Assembly (NCBI RefSeq): GCF_965363235.1
Contig: NC_134848.1
Coordinates: 64,174,681-64,238,680 of the forward strand
Length of the DNA stretch: 64,000 nt
Direction: 5' to 3'
Origin: Mytilus galloprovincialis
Lineage: Eukaryota > Mollusca > Bivalvia > Mytilida > Mytilidae
Shown: positions 23,166 to 36,331 of the stretch, one piece after another
Layout of the letters: every line of letters begins with the position of its first letter
Numbering within the stretch: position 1 is the first letter of the stretch
Translations under genes and position numbers: made by a program
The notes under the pieces: generated by a model
Told to the model about the DNA's origin: nothing
Database searches by the model: none
What the model saw: the letters and a program-made list of their open reading frames with translations, nothing else

Positions 23166-25990
23166 CCTGATCGTCATTAAGACTGGAAAAAAGTCACGGA
23201 TACAAAATTACTGACAGTAATATAATACTGTGTGCAATATAAGGTTGCGAAAAAGAGACACAACTATCACATACATTAATTTAAGATAGAAATTGATTTA
23301 AATAAACAAAAATTTTGAAATATTTGCCGCTGAACATTTTGGTATACCCCGCTTATTTAGTGCATGTGCTAGATTTTATGAAATTATTGAACTCTCCCAC
23401 GCATCTCATCTTTTCGAACAAAATCTGAACCAGCACTAGATACCTGCATATTCACAAAGGACTGTTTATACGAATTTAAAACTACTTACAGATAAATTGA
23501 AAAAAGTTTGCCAATATATTTGTAACCGTATTAATATCAATATTATCTAAATAACAACTTTTGATATTTTTTTAATAGTTGGGTGTTAAATCATTCATGT
23601 ATACAAGCTTGTCCTAAATATCCGTAGTTTAACGAATCAAATTACTTCATAATAATGGTCAATATACTGTCAACCTAGCGGGGAACTCCGAATATACAAA
23701 CTTGACAAACTAATCCCCATATTAAACTGCTTAATTTTTTCCCGATGGCTTATTTCACACACTTATTGTGAGCTTTCATTTGGTACTACAATTCTTTACA
23801 ATTTGGTACTACTTTCTTGCCAATTTATAAATATTGCCGTATTAACCATTTTGATATCTTAAAATAAAAAAAAATTAAAAACTATGATGAACATTTAACG
23901 CATCTTTTGAAGCTATTCTTTAATCTAAATTTAATTTATCTTATTTTTAAATAGTTTAATATTGACTCGACTTTGTACTATATATTGTACCGAATGGTCT
24001 TTTTAAAGTTCAAATGTCCTTGATAAATAGCACATCACATATGGCATTCATGATCGAGGTAACACATTATCACTCGAGATAAGTCATATTTTCACCGGAT
24101 ATTATTCAACCAATTTATCAAACATGTATTAATAAATAGATGGGCGTATTGTACAATAACTTGCGCCAGTGAAAGTTAAATTGTTCAAAACATGAAAACA
24201 AACTTTGTTTTAGAAATCAATTCTTCTTTTATTTATTCACACCACGCTTAAAAACTTGTTGTATTCTTTAGACTCTGGCCTTGTTAATTTCTACAAACTG
24301 ACATCATATGTCTCTTTTGTGGTTTCAGTTGATCAGCTGTCGTACTGACGTTTACCTGGAAAAAAAACCCACTTTCATTTTAAATTCAATTTTTTTAATA
24401 ATATAAATGCTTGTACGATATTGATATATATTATTCAACCAGTTAAGAAAACTAACAACTTGCATAGATGTTAAGGAAATTTGAAATTGGTCACATTTAT
24501 AAATTAGGCAAATGGGTCCCATTTTTATGATTATATGCATCTTCATTCAGTGATGATAATAGTACATATGTATTACCGGCTGAACTTATTTGGGCGCCTA
24601 AGCATTTTTTTTATTGTTTAAATCATACATAGTTTTTTTACTCACTTTAATAGAAGGGTGGACTATATAAAAGTATTCTGGCCCTGGTCTGGGTGAAAAT
24701 GTATAATCATGCTGCCTATATGTTGGAAATTAATATTCTGACCTCATCAAGTTTGCCAGTTCAGTTGCTAACTTCTATGTCATGTTTTTGTTCGTACTTA
24801 TTGGCAAAAACTAAATCAAGAGACTACGAGATTTGTACTATCAGAGTATTGTTGCTATATAAGCTTGCATGTTAAAAATCCCAACCCCAACTCGGTGTAC
24901 CAGTATCTTACAAGAAAACAGTCTCTTTTTGTATAATGAACATGGTTTCGACCTGATTTTTTTTAAAGGATTTGCTATGTTTATCACACAATCTACATCG
25001 AATTGTACTTTATGTTATTGATATTAATCTTCGTTGTGGTTAGTTTGGGAACCTTTTTTTCACAAAAAATCATAAAATACCATGTTTAAATATCTAAGTC
25101 GACCTTAGTATTCTATGGATTCTTTTTCGTACTAGATTATAGGCCTGATAACTTGACTAGACCATTACGAATGCTGGTAACCTACGACACTTGTGTTGCA
25201 TTGACCTATCATTAACGCGGTTATCTTAACTATTGGTAAACTGTCGACCTCATTTCTAAAAAGTCAGGTTTGTCTGCGCTTAAGAATTGATAGTTGAAAT
25301 CAGATTTTGAAATAAATTTTAATTAAATTTTTCAGTGACCTTTAAAAATGTGGATTCAAACACGTTTTATGAATCATTTGTAGGCGAAAGTGCGACTTGT
25401 TGAATAAATGATAAGCTACTTATATTAATGAATAATAATTTAACATCGTGGTTCCATTTATATTTGCACTAATTTTGTTCCTTGTCACTTCTAACAATGT
25501 GTTCTTACAATGAAAATGAAAATGTGGCAACTACAAATCATATATTGAAAAAATTGCATATTCATATCTGTAAAAATTTAAACAGCTAACTGTCAAGATA
25601 GACTCAATAATTCGTTATTCTCTAATTTTGTGTTATTTTCACATTTCATGAGTGGTGTTAGAAAAATATTTCTCATCGCTAGTGAACTATCTGTTCTGAT
25701 CAAATAATTGGTCGAAATCTAATTATGAAATTAAATTTTCTTGATTTATTCTAAATATCTATTATGACGTTTTGCAAAAAGGTCAGATGACGTCACCTTT
25801 AAACAACACAACTTTCTGCAAATCTTTGAAAAGGAAGGATACAAAAAAAAACCAGATTGCACCACTAACTCGTGTATAACGATATTTCCCCACTTTCAAC
25901 AGGTGAATTTTAATTATTGAGGCCTCGCGCTTTAAATATTAAAACTAAATGTCTCGAGTGGAGAAATATCGCAGTACACTTGTTGTAATA
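23166..25990. other. Gene-free AT-rich interval
   Basis: About 2.8 kb without a supportable gene. Short open frames on both strands at 24,350-24,875 lack family character and splice-site support. Confidence 0.45.
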
Positions 25991-25994
25991 TTGT

Positions 25995-26185
25995 GAATGA
26001 AAATGGGGAATGTGTCAAAGAGACAATAACCCGGCCATAGCTAAGACAACAGCAGAAGGTCACCAACAGGTCTTCGATGTAGCGAGAAATTCCCGCACCC
26101 GGAAGCGTCCATCAGCTGTCCCCTAAACAAATATATACTAGTTCAGTGATAATGAACGCCGTACTAAACTCCAAATTGTAGTCTT
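25995..26185 (+). repeat. 'GGGGAATGTGTCAAAGAGAC' repeat, 5' fragment
   Basis: AAATGGGGAATGTGTCAAAG, CAGCAGAAGGTCACCAACAG and ATATACTAGTTCAGTGATAA match the long copy at 18,375. The match stops after CTCCAAATTGTA. Confidence 0.75.
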
Positions 26186-27550
26186 CTTAGTTACACTTTC
26201 TAGTGATATACCATGATGGTGTTTGCATTTACTTTAACTTTGAGTTACCGGTAGGCTAATTTCTATAGTGACTGTTGCACTTTAAAATTATGATAAAATT
26301 ACCATGAATGGTAAACCGGACTAACACTTTTAAAGAGAACCTCAATATGCGTTGCTAACAAAAGATCATTTTGAGTTCAAACCATACTTATATTGGATAA
26401 ATATTTAAAAGTAAGGAAGTGATTAAGTTCAAATGAGTTATAAGCCAAAGCTTGTCTTGTATATGTTTGGATAAGCAATTTCACACACTATTTCTATAAT
26501 AAACATTTTGTCACAGGCGTAGGTTATACGCCTTATATTTTAAACATTAAATTCTCCAGATATTATTTTTCAGTCTTTTCAAACATCTTAAACATTTCTA
26601 GACGAAAGTAAGAATATAATAGTACTGGCTTTTAATTAGGTTAAATCAGAACTACAATTCGTACAAGTATGTAACAAAATTCAAATTTGTACTAAGAGTA
26701 TTATGGATTGTACTGAATTCCGACTTGTACTGTATTTACACCCTAGAATTTCAAATGTTATACATTACTTATTCAGAAGGTAAATGTAGAAAAGCGCGGC
26801 TAATGCAAATCATCATTAAAGCGATATTTCTGGTACACGATGTATCCTAGTTATCTAATAATAAGTTTGTAATGTGAGTCAGACCACTATCAACGACAGA
26901 AGAAAAACACAAACCTTACCTTTTTTTTTTTTTTATCGATTATGATTAATTATAAGAACTCGAACCTATGTCGATACGAACGATGCTCGAACTTTGAAGC
27001 CAACAGTCTAGCAATTACAGTAAACAACTCATACTATTTATTTAATAAGTGAAAGTTGTCAAGATGGGACTTGTGCAATTGCATTAAAATAAAATTGTTC
27101 TATCGCACATAAACCTGCATTCATACTTATTGTGAATAGAAAGTCTTCGGAAAAAGGTAGATTTACTATAGCTCATTTGCAAATGCAGTTGATAGAACAT
27201 ATAGCCCACAACATATAGCGAGATAGTGTATCGAAAGTATTGGATTTATATAGATAATATTTCTAAATCCCTGCACATAAAGTAAAAATTAATTAGAATT
27301 AGCCATTTTTAAAAACATTTTTCAACGAGCAATATCACTTGGAAGTGACTTAGTGCCAATAAAAAGCAATATCTTGTTTTTTAAAAATAATTTTGACAGA
27401 CACATACCATTTCATCTGTTCAATTTTAAAATTTTTATTATTTTCTCCAACGGTCCGCTCTCTTCTCCATAAAAACCACTTGGAATTTTTGACGAGTAAT
27501 CATATGAATTATGACGGACAGGTCGACTATAATACTTTGTGATATAAAAG
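26186..27550. other. Gene-free AT-rich interval
   Basis: Nothing recognised apart from a T run near 26,922-26,935. Confidence 0.45.
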
Positions 27551-27554
27551 CAAA

Positions 27555-28075
27555 GCCCATACCGTATAGTCATCTATAAAAGTCCCCGAAATGACAAATG
27601 TTAAATAATTCAAACGAGAAAACTAACAGCCGAATTTAGGGGAAAAAAGGAACAAAAAAACAAATATGTAACACAGTAACAAACGACAACTACTGAATTA
27701 CAGGCTCCTGGCTTTTGACAGGCACATACATCTCAACAACAGAAAACTACAATTAATCTATTGCATGATCCTTACACAAAACAGATACATATATAATTTG
27801 GCGGGGTTACTAGTAAACATATTATACATGGCGCCAAACCTCCCTTAATCTGGAACGGTGGTGTAACAATACATAAGTACAAACATCATGAACATATCAA
27901 TGATTGAAATCAATCGAAAAAGGCTTAAAATATCATTTGGATACAAATAGAAATACATCTAACAAAAACATAAGTGGACGTGACCGGGTTCTTGTACAGC
28001 TCAACGACAAAAATACACTAAGTTCAGTTCAGATTTGAGAGTACTAGCAGTTACTGGCAGCTAAGGATTCCTTCA
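27555..28075 (+). repeat. Composite of two dispersed mussel repeats
   Basis: The left part (ATACCGTATAGTCATCTATA, then AATTCAAACGAGAAAACTAA) is the 3' part of the GTGCCAATGAGACAACTCTCC family. The right part (AGGCTCCTGGCTTTTGACAG, GGCGGGGTTACTAGTAAACA) is a diverged relative of the 3' part of the repeat at 18,375. Their junction suggests one long composite family. Confidence 0.6.
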
Positions 28076-28998
28076 AATGAGTAAGATTGTATTGTCGATC
28101 ATATCCCTTAACAGTCGTGTATATTCTAGTTCTGAATGAAATTCCAAAGACAAAGAAATGATAGGACGTAAAGACAAAGCGATAAAACACATTAAATATT
28201 TACACTATAAGACAGTTATGGTGTTCCATACATGGCCCGGGAATCATTTACACGAAGTTCATTTTGTACTTAAAGATACACCGCTTTCAACATTTATTAC
28301 CCGAAAAAGTAGTTAAACAATAATAATATAATAAATATTAACTATCATGATAATAGATGAATGTAATACTAAATAATATACACTTATATTATAATCGAGT
28401 GCACATCTGAACAATGGATTACTTAATACCAATAAAAGAGATATGAAAGACAGCATACATTTCATCGTGACTGTTTTCTCCTTTGCGGTTTGTTATTATA
28501 ATACACAATTAAGTAATGTATTTAATTTCTATTTTTTTTTAGCTGGAAACAGATTTCAGAAAAGCGATTTTTTAAAAACAGGATTATTAAACAATGAATC
28601 AGTAAAATGCTGGTGTTTTCGAATTCAGTCTTCAATTATTTGCAACCGTTGTACTCAAGATACTTATTTCTGTAAAAATATTATTACTGGTCCGCCTTTA
28701 TTTGATATAAATTTGAACTAAGATTAATTTGAAATATTGTAAATTAATTCATAATGGCGTATGAAAAAACACCCCAGATATGGTATAATTGAAACTAAGA
28801 CACTAATCCCCCACAGACCATATGCCATACAAGTTTACAACGATAGGCCACTATACACCCATCATCAATGAGACACCGATATGACAAATTCAAAACATTT
28901 CAAACAACAAAAAGAAATGCATAAATAATCACATCATCTTTAGCCAAGGATATTAACGTCATCATATTGTAGTTACTATTTTCAACGTTTTAACAAAC
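28076..28998. other. Gene-free interval
   Basis: A 92-codon plus-strand frame at 28,443-28,721 begins with a hydrophobic stretch and contains several Cys, but it runs straight through a T-rich tract ending in TTTTTTTTAG. I do not recognise a family and treat it as accidental. CATAATGGCGTATGAAAAAA near 28,751 belongs to the old repeat also seen at 22,395 and 31,490. Confidence 0.4.
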
Positions 28999-29000
28999 TA

Positions 29001-30494
29001 TACTGACCGACTTTAGAAACGCAACACCTATTTTCTAAAAAAAAATCTATTTTTTTTTTTTATTTTGTTGGGTACGCCCGTCATACATTTATCTGGTTAG
29101 TAAAAATCAATCATTGTCTTACCTGAGCAAGCCAGGTAATTACGAGGCGACGGGAGCATGAAATGTGTGACGCGGGACGTCGGGTAGCTGAATTAACTTT
29201 AAACCGCTTTTTCGTGTCTAAAAGATGCGTTACATTCTTTGACTTCTTTTAACCAAATTAACTTCTTTTGATTTCGCAATGCCGCGATTCAGTGAGGAAA
29301 ATCGTAGTCAAGCTATCGGAATTTTACAGGCAGGAATGAGTCAACGTGTTGTTTCAAGACATTTCAATCTAAGTAACTCAACAATTAGTCGTTTATTTCA
29401 CTGTCACAGATTAACAGGAACAGTAAAAGATCGTCCGAGACCTGGCCATCCACATGTAACGACGCCACGCCAACAAAATGCCATCAGACTACGTCATATG
29501 CGGAATCGATTCACGACGGCGACGTCAACAGCGAACAATTTCATTTGACGCCATGGCAGAGCAATAAATCCTAAAACAGTATCCTTAGACGTCGTCAAAT
29601 TCGCTGTAGGAGACCCTATAAAGGGATAGTTTTGACTCCACGTTATAGACGAAATCGACAACATTGGTTTAGGCAATAATTGCAGCAGCGGAGAAACTGG
29701 AATCACGTGGTGTTTTCCGATGAATCACGGTTCAATGTCAGTTTTGCAGACGGAAGAAGAAGAATATACAGAAGAGAAAATGAACGTTACACAGTGTGCT
29801 TGAACGCGACAGATTTGGTGGCGGCGGTGTAATGGTATAGGGCGCAATTATCACAAATGTTCGGACGCGGTTGGTTATTGTCAATGGCACATTAACAGCT
29901 AGACGCTATATTGATGAAATTTGTAGCCAGTTGTAGTTCCAGAGCTACGACGTCATAGACAGTTAAATCAATTGACATTCCAACATGATAATGGACGTGT
30001 GCATACCGCTAGATTGACTCAAAACTTTTTGAACTTGAATGGAGTAGAAGTTCTTGAATGGCCTGCTCTTTCACCAGACTTAAATCCCATTGAACACACG
30101 TTGGATGAGTTGGGCAGACGCATTCGTTCTCGTCCGAATCCGCCGAATACCCCGGCTGAACTTGGTAGCGCATTACAAAAGGAATGGCAAAACATCCCCC
30201 GCAGAACAGTAAGAAACCTTTGTCAAACAATGCAAACAAGATGAGAAGCTGTCCTACGAAACAACGGTGGCCACAACCGAAAGTGATCATTTAAAACCAG
30301 ACTGTAAGTGTGTACCTCAGTACCTCGACATCAAACATTACGTCATTGATTTCTCGATTGACAGTAAATTTTGTCTGTAACGTTGAAAGATTGATTAAAT
30401 ATTCGTATATACCATGAATTTGTGTAATATATCATTTATTTCATTTGATAAAGTCTGATTTATTTAGGTGTTGCGTTTCTAAAGTCGTTCAGTA
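29001..30494 (+). mobile_element. Complete Tc1/mariner element with both TIRs
   Basis: Terminal inverted repeats of about 29 bp (TACTGACCGACTTTAGAAAC, then GCAACACCT) stand at 29,001 and, reversed, end at 30,494, with one mismatch between them. A TA dinucleotide flanks each end (28,999-29,000 and 30,495-30,496), the standard target duplication of this superfamily. The 1494-bp length is typical of a full element. Its single transposase gene is broken by frameshifts and stops. Confidence 0.92.
29279..30244 (+). pseudogene. Tc1-type transposase, frameshifted
   Basis: The first open part (29,279-29,548) has the paired helix-turn-helix start (RVVSRHFNLSNSTISRLF) and a GRPR-like linker, here DRPRPGHP. 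The first catalytic Asp lies in FSDESRF at about 29,718. The last open part (29,972-30,244) has FQHDNGRVHTA with the second Asp and ALSPDLNPIEHTLDELG with the Glu; 34 residues separate them, so this is a DD34E enzyme. All three catalytic residues survive, but the frame breaks between about 29,548 and 29,960. The usual Trp after NPIEHT is Leu here. A cut-and-paste transposase in life; not functional now. Confidence 0.9.
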
Positions 30495-30547
30495 TATTAT
30501 GGTAAAAATGAAAAATGATTTCGTTAAATGTCTTTACTTTTTTAACA

Positions 30548-30602
30548 TAGATATAGGAAGATGTGGTGTGAGTGCCAATGAGACAACTCTCCATACAAAT
30601 AA
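30548..30602 (+). repeat. Dispersed GTGCCAATGAGACAACTCTCC-type repeat, short
   Basis: ATATAGGAAGATGTGGTGTG, then AGTGCCAATGAGACAACTCT and CCATACAAATAAC. Only the 5' end of the family is present, about 50 bp outside the right end of the Tc1 element. Confidence 0.75.
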
Positions 30603-31925
30603 CTTTTTAACATCACTGTTTTCACAAATTTGTTAAAGTTTCTGTAAACAACAAATCTTAGAAAAATACCAAACTGCAAGTAAATCAATAAAGGGTAAGT
30701 CCATAACACCTGACAAAGTATTAAGGATAAGATGGCTGATAATTGACATTATAATATACTTAGAGTAAATACCGATTTATTATTTACAGAAAGCTAATAG
30801 CATTTAATTAAAAAGCTAATAGCATTTAATTAAAATGAATTCAATATTTTCCGAAATAGAGTTTAGCAGGTTGATATAAAACAATTATCCTATGCCTACA
30901 GCTATTATCAGATGCCTTTCCGTAAAGTTATCACATGTCATTTCGGCGTTTCTCGTCTAATTCCGGATAAAATATAACTCAAATGTACCTTACCAGTGAA
31001 AAACATAACAATGTAGGGTAAAAAACAAGTATAAAAATATAGGAAAAACGTATTTTGTATAATGGTAAAAAACAAATGACACGAAAAATCCAGTCTTCAT
31101 CATTATTTTTTTCTCCATTCTCGAACATATGATTAAAAAATCATAACACGTAATTTTTAATATCAGATGTATTATCAGCCCTCGGTCAATATTACGTTTC
31201 AAATATTTGTTATTTGTCAAAACAGTATAATAAAACAATAAATCAATTATTTTACTTTATTTCTTATTCCAATAACCAGTCATACTATTCAAAGAGGGAC
31301 GAAAGATACCAAAGGGACCAATTGTCATGCTGTCATAAGACCCAAATCACGATTACTTATGATTGTTCGTAGTGAATTGAATTTGTATGTCATTGTTTTG
31401 TAACTGTGGCAAAAAAACAACAAAAAAACCAAACAAACTATATAAAATTATTACGAGTGAAACTATTTAAGTGAATGTCTTTTTTCAGGTTGTTTTATTG
31501 GCAATCTTTGTAGTATAGATATTTATTTTTTTGAGAAAAAAAAACCATGCGAACCAAGCTGGTTTGCTTTCAAATAGTGTAAATCAAATTACGATGGCGT
31601 ATATAAAAATAATATGATATGGCATATTGCCAATGAGATAATTTTTCTCAATTGGGTATACTAGTATATAGGTAAAGTTTGTAGATAGATGTTTTGTTTA
31701 ACAAAAATTAATCGATCGTGAAGTATTTTGGCTCTGAATGATGACCAAAATCAGCGATTTTGGACATTTAGTTAAAATGGACTTATCTTTTCATATTTTA
31801 TATAAAATTCTGTCTCATAGGTCTCTTTTGTCATTCACAAAAATGAACCATGCCCAATTAAGCAAATCATTTGTTTAAAATTTGATGACGGTGGTGCTTA
31901 TGCAAGTTTATCTTTCTGGGTAATA
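30603..31925. other. Gene-free AT-rich interval
   Basis: It includes a direct duplication of AAAGCTAATAGCATTTAATT near 30,790 and 30,812, a phrase AGAGGGACGAAAGATACCAA at 31,293 shared with several mussel repeats, and the old repeat at 31,490-31,610 that matches 22,395. No gene. Confidence 0.5.
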
Positions 31926-31929
31926 TAGT

Positions 31930-32090
31930 TTATATATAATATAATTTAGAACGCCAGACGCGCATTTCGTATACATAAGACTCATCAGTGACGCTCATAT
32001 CAAAATATTTATAATGCCAAACAAGTACAAAGTTGAAGAGCATAGATGATTCAAAATTCCAAAAAGTTGTGCCAAATACGGCTAAGGTTT
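31930..32090 (-). repeat. 'CGTCTGGCG' mussel repeat, minus copy
   Basis: ACGCCAGACGCGCATTTCGT, GACTCATCAGTGACGCTCAT and GTACAAAGTTGAAGAGCATA, then TGTGCCAAATACGGCTAAGG, are the reversed 3' half of the family, well preserved. Confidence 0.75.
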
Positions 32091-32188
32091 GTACCACAAG
32101 TGTTTTTCTTGTTCGAAAGTGCGATGGTCCTTGTTTTTAAAAGTCAGTAAAAACTTTCTTCAATCGCATCTGAACTTTTATTCTGCAG

Positions 32189-32399
32189 AGTTTTGGATTG
32201 GTGAAACGCGATTTGGAGACGGACGATTCGAATTCAAGTGGGCATCAACCAACTAGCCAATAACAGTTTCAGATTGGGCAACACCAAATCAACAAAACAT
32301 TCGGAAAGGGGATCAAGACTGTATTGTGCTTGCTAAGTTTTTTCAGTACCGATGGAACGACAGACCATACGCAGAGGCCAATCATGTGAAAAAATGTAA
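32189..32399 (+). pseudogene. Orphan C-type lectin terminal exon, broken
   Basis: After a splice acceptor (TTTTATTCTGCAG) the plus strand reads FWIGETRFGDGRFEFKWAST, an in-frame TAG (32,254-32,256), then PITVSDWATPN, QDCIVL and RWNDRP. These are the hallmarks of the C-terminal half of a C-type lectin domain. The Cys expected after RWNDRP is Tyr and the last codons are frameshifted. It is an inverted paralogue of the terminal exon of the lectin gene at 40,445-40,228; homology continues past the exon to about 32,790 (partner 39,690-40,045). Because the intron-side acceptor is kept, it arose by DNA duplication and not by retrotransposition. No partner exons were found near it. Confidence 0.85.
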
Positions 32400-32790
32400 A
32401 TATTTATGACGTTTTTATACTCAAAACGTCTGAGCGTCGATACATGTTATTAATCGGTGGATAATGACAAGCGTCATTCTCAATGCATAATAGTATTTGA
32501 CTATTAAAAAGGGAAGATTAAATATTAAGAAATTGACGTTAAAATTACGCAAGGGTGCAAGGTGATGGCCTCGTTGACATATATGTCTTTGTTGAACTTC
32601 TGTTGTATAACTTAAATGAGTGATCGACTCTTGCAAGTAACAGATGTTGTCGAATCCAATCTTAATTACTATGGTTGTTAGTTTTCATTTCGATTTCATC
32701 CATCAATAACAAATGGCCGCCACAAAATTGTCAATAGTGCACTAATTTCTTAAAAGCAATCAATCAATGAAGTTATAACAGATGAATATT
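32400..32790 (+). repeat. Flank duplicated with the lectin pseudo-exon
   Basis: ATGACGTTTTTATACTCAAA, GATACATGTTAT, ATGGTTGTTAGTTTTC and CACAAAATTGTCAAT match, in reverse, 40,045 down to about 39,690. This is the downstream flank of the lectin gene and shows that the duplication covered at least 600 bp. Confidence 0.7.
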
Positions 32791-34240
32791 TGTTTGTAAT
32801 TGTACAATTTCTTCGCCATTCATATTCATATTCAATATATTATACGTATGAATATAATGAAATTTATTGCATAGTGTAAGTTCTTATAAAAGAAAAGATC
32901 CCCCATGTTATTGAATCTACTGCATTTAATATATTACACTGGTTCACTAGTTACTGTTTACTGTCAAATCTACAATAGATCAATATGGCGTCATTTTAAA
33001 ATTAAACATGCTTCTCAATAAAAAAATGTAAGCATCTTTCCGTTGTTTGTCTGTGTCTTATATATATTTTATCGGAAGAGTCGGTTTGTGTACATAAACC
33101 TTTCTAATTAAATTAAACGGTCCTTTTAAAATTCAAATGAACATTTATTTGAAATGAAATAACAAACAAAAACAGATACTCATTCCCTAAAATTTAGACT
33201 AAAATGAGGGGATTAAAGCTTTAAATGTTCTCTTTCGCAACATCTCAGTACGTTAATAGTAAAGGTCATACTTTGCGTACAACTTGGTATTTGGTGGATA
33301 GTTGTCTAATTTCAATCATACTACCTTCATATTCTAGATATATTTGTATACCAAGCTATCCATCATCTTTCAGTGCACGGCACATAAAATGAGCCTGTTA
33401 TCCAATTATTTTCGCGTGTTGCTTTCCTGCAATAAATGTATTTTGTTTCTTGTTGTGGCTCAAAACATGCCAACCCATCTATTTACTTTTATATTAAATA
33501 GTGTTGGAAATAAAATTGTGTATCCATGTTTCAAATCAGAGTGCAAAACAGATCAAGTGTTTATTTTCTGTATACTAGTAAAATACTAGGCTCTTGTTTT
33601 CATCGATTCTAAACGTTCACGTTTTTAGTTAATATATATTGAATATACATGAACAAGGAAATTAGTAAACCTGTCTTTTATCATTTCAGTGCAACAATGG
33701 CAGTGTGTCAAAACTAAATCTGCAGAACAGCCTTATTCAGAAATAGTGAGGAAAAGTGAAGTAAAAATTTTGTCAATAAAAATGTAGAAATAAACTTTCA
33801 GTTATTTGCAATAACTCTTACTTGCCAGGTAGTGGCCAGAATAAAGTCAAGGACAGCCTCGTTTTAAGTTAATACCGATAATACCGTTAGTGTTAATAAA
33901 TGTGTTTTACAAGACTATTTATTGCCAATGCGCACGTAATTTAATAAACATATGAAGTAGCAGCTCCAAATTTCAACATAACATAGAAGTGTTTATGTAC
34001 AATGTATCTTTTGTTTTCAGGGAACATTCAAATATTTGAACAAGGAAATTATCTGTTGTTCAAAACAATACTCAGAAAGCTTATGATTTAACAACAAACT
34101 CCAAGAACAAAAGAGGTTAGGAACAAATGACAACATCCATGTATTAATTGTTCGATCCTACCTAAATATCGTTTTCTTTTCCTCGACTTTGACATCATAA
34201 AATGAAACTATTTACTCAATGAGCAACATAGGAGATACAA
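32791..34240. other. Gene-free interval with weak exon-like bits
   Basis: Two plus-strand stretches after good acceptors, ending in stops (33,690-33,787 and 34,021-34,090), could be read as short terminal exons, but there is no family match or partner exon, so I do not call a gene. The 81-codon frame at 33,344-33,589 is likewise unsupported. Confidence 0.4.
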
Positions 34241-34244
34241 CATG

Positions 34245-34760
34245 TGTAGAACCTGAGTTTACCCTTAGTTTTTGATAGCTCCTTTTGATAAGTTTTTTGG
34301 GAAATGTGTCGTGGACTTGTTCGTGTTTTGTCGGTTTTCGTTTCTTTCAGGGTGCGCTAAGATTTGTTTTTCGTATGCGTTTTGATTAAATGTGCAATTG
34401 GTACCTTATCTTTCTTTATATCGTCTACTCTCAAAAAGGGTGAGCAGATCGGTACCAACTACTTGCACCTATCGATATGTTCATTGTATCACATTTACAT
34501 TTGATCAATGTCATCTACTATATTCATAAAAAGTAGCGGTAAATAATGAGAAGAAATTTAAAACAAATAAATCGAAGAAAAACTGCCAACATCATAAGAA
34601 ATAACAAAAAAAAAAAAAAAAAAAAAAACCCGTTGAAATGATAAATATGTCCACACAACGCTACAAAAAAATTTGGTTTAAGCAACAATAACCTAACATC
34701 ATAAAAGAGCTTAAATACGAATCTAAATTTAATAAATGCCATTAGTTTTGAGTTGCTCAA
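34245..34760 (+). repeat. Dispersed repeat shared with the lectin intron
   Basis: AATGTGTCGTGGACTTGTTC, CGTTTCTTTCAGGGTGCG, CTCAAAAAGGGTGAGCAGAT and CATCATAAAAGAGCTTAAA match, diverged but in the same order and orientation, 40,745-41,215. A poly(A) tract sits at about 34,607-34,628. It is a repeat family of unknown class. Confidence 0.6.
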
Positions 34761-36330
34761 TTATAGAATTCTTGAGGAGCAATTTATGGTCGAAACGCGA
34801 AAATGGTGCAAACAGTTGGAACCGCTAATATTACAACAAGAGAAGATAATAAGAAAACATGTAAAAACATGGGAGACAACTCATCATTTAATAAGAAACT
34901 GAAGGACGAGCTACACGATTCCCACAAGTAAACAATGTTGAGTTCATGTTCCTTAGAAAAGTAGGACATTCTACTTTTTGTTCCATCGGTATCAAATCTC
35001 ATTTTGGTATTGAAAACATTTTGCATTATGATCAATGTTCGATAATTTAAGAACGTCCCAATATCTTTTGTCATCTTTGCAGAAGGACATTTTCATTTAT
35101 ATTTGCGATTTGTGTACGGAAGAGAAATTTAAAAAAAACTGCCTTTTCAGTAAATTAAACACAATGCTAAGTATGTCTTGTCTTGAAATTTATAAATTAA
35201 TACAGATTTGATATATGATAGATGCCGTGCACATGCTGTAAAAGAGGATAAAAAACACCTGGATAACTATTGTTAAAATTACAGTTTTTCATTAATTACA
35301 TGAATTATTCCTTTCTCAAAATTTTACATGTTATAAAACGTATGGGTCACAGAGCTTTTTTTTATGCTACAGGAAATAGAATATTTTCAGATTTTGTATA
35401 AATTATGCATGGAAATCCCAATTTCGTGTGATAAAACGAAAACTACACCATATAATTTAAAAATAAAATATGAGAATATAGATGTGATAATATGCTTTCA
35501 AAGAAGAAAAAAAATATTCAGTGACAATTTAAATTTTCTTAATCAACTGGTAGAAGTTCCTCAAAATCCCCGGCAGTTCCAGTTTCGATCCGAATACGGG
35601 TCCGCATACTACTCTACACTAATGATGGAGTAAAGGAAAATAGTTCCGGAACGGAAACGATCACTGTCCGGAGTTTGGAAGTTCCTGTGTATGTTTTTTG
35701 CACAAATGTTGGACTGTCAACGTTCATTTTCGTTTCCTGCTTCACCAAGTTTGTAGACTCTGGACGCTTCTGTGTTTTCACCCCCACACTGCAGAGAGTT
35801 AAAGTGCTACCATTAGTAAGGAATAATTTATTCGGAATGGGCGTGACTTTAATAAACCGACAGATGGTGCAATAGTGTTACCACGCATGTTGGCTAAAAC
35901 TGCCAAGGATGGAGAGGAGGGGAGGGACCTTAACCCTTGGATACCGAAGATGGAAACGTATCGTCTGCAGTTGCAAATTGAGTTAACCTAGCAATGTATG
36001 AAGACAGGAACTACACGTCCCTGATTGTCGATTTGTCAGTTCTAATGTCCATTTGGTATTTTAAACTACCACTTGATCAATGTCTCTACTTGTGGACATT
36101 TCGTGTCCAAAAACATAATCTGCATAGAAACATGATATACACGATTGTAAACAGAATACTAGATTTGATGTCGCTAATTAGAAAAAGGTCCGAAACATAG
36201 TCACTATGGGAAAAGAAAATCTTCGTATGCGATCGTGTTCAGTTCTTCAACAAGACATTTTGGACATCACAGGACTAACAATTTTATTATTGCAACACTT
36301 TTCCATAGACTATTGGATTAGACAATTTCA
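34761..36330. other. Gene-free interval, GC-richer in its centre
   Basis: Positions 35,560-35,990 are richer in G and C than the surroundings and have several short open frames on both strands, but no domain is recognisable. It may be a decayed mobile-element end. The rest is AT-rich and unassigned. Confidence 0.35.
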
Positions 36331-36331
36331 C

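Noticed and set aside
29494..30290. Minus-strand frames across the Tc1 element
   Set aside because: They are antisense to the recognised transposase.
33690..34090. Two possible short terminal exons on the plus strand
   Set aside because: Each follows a good acceptor and ends in a stop, but no upstream exons, donor partners or family similarity were found.
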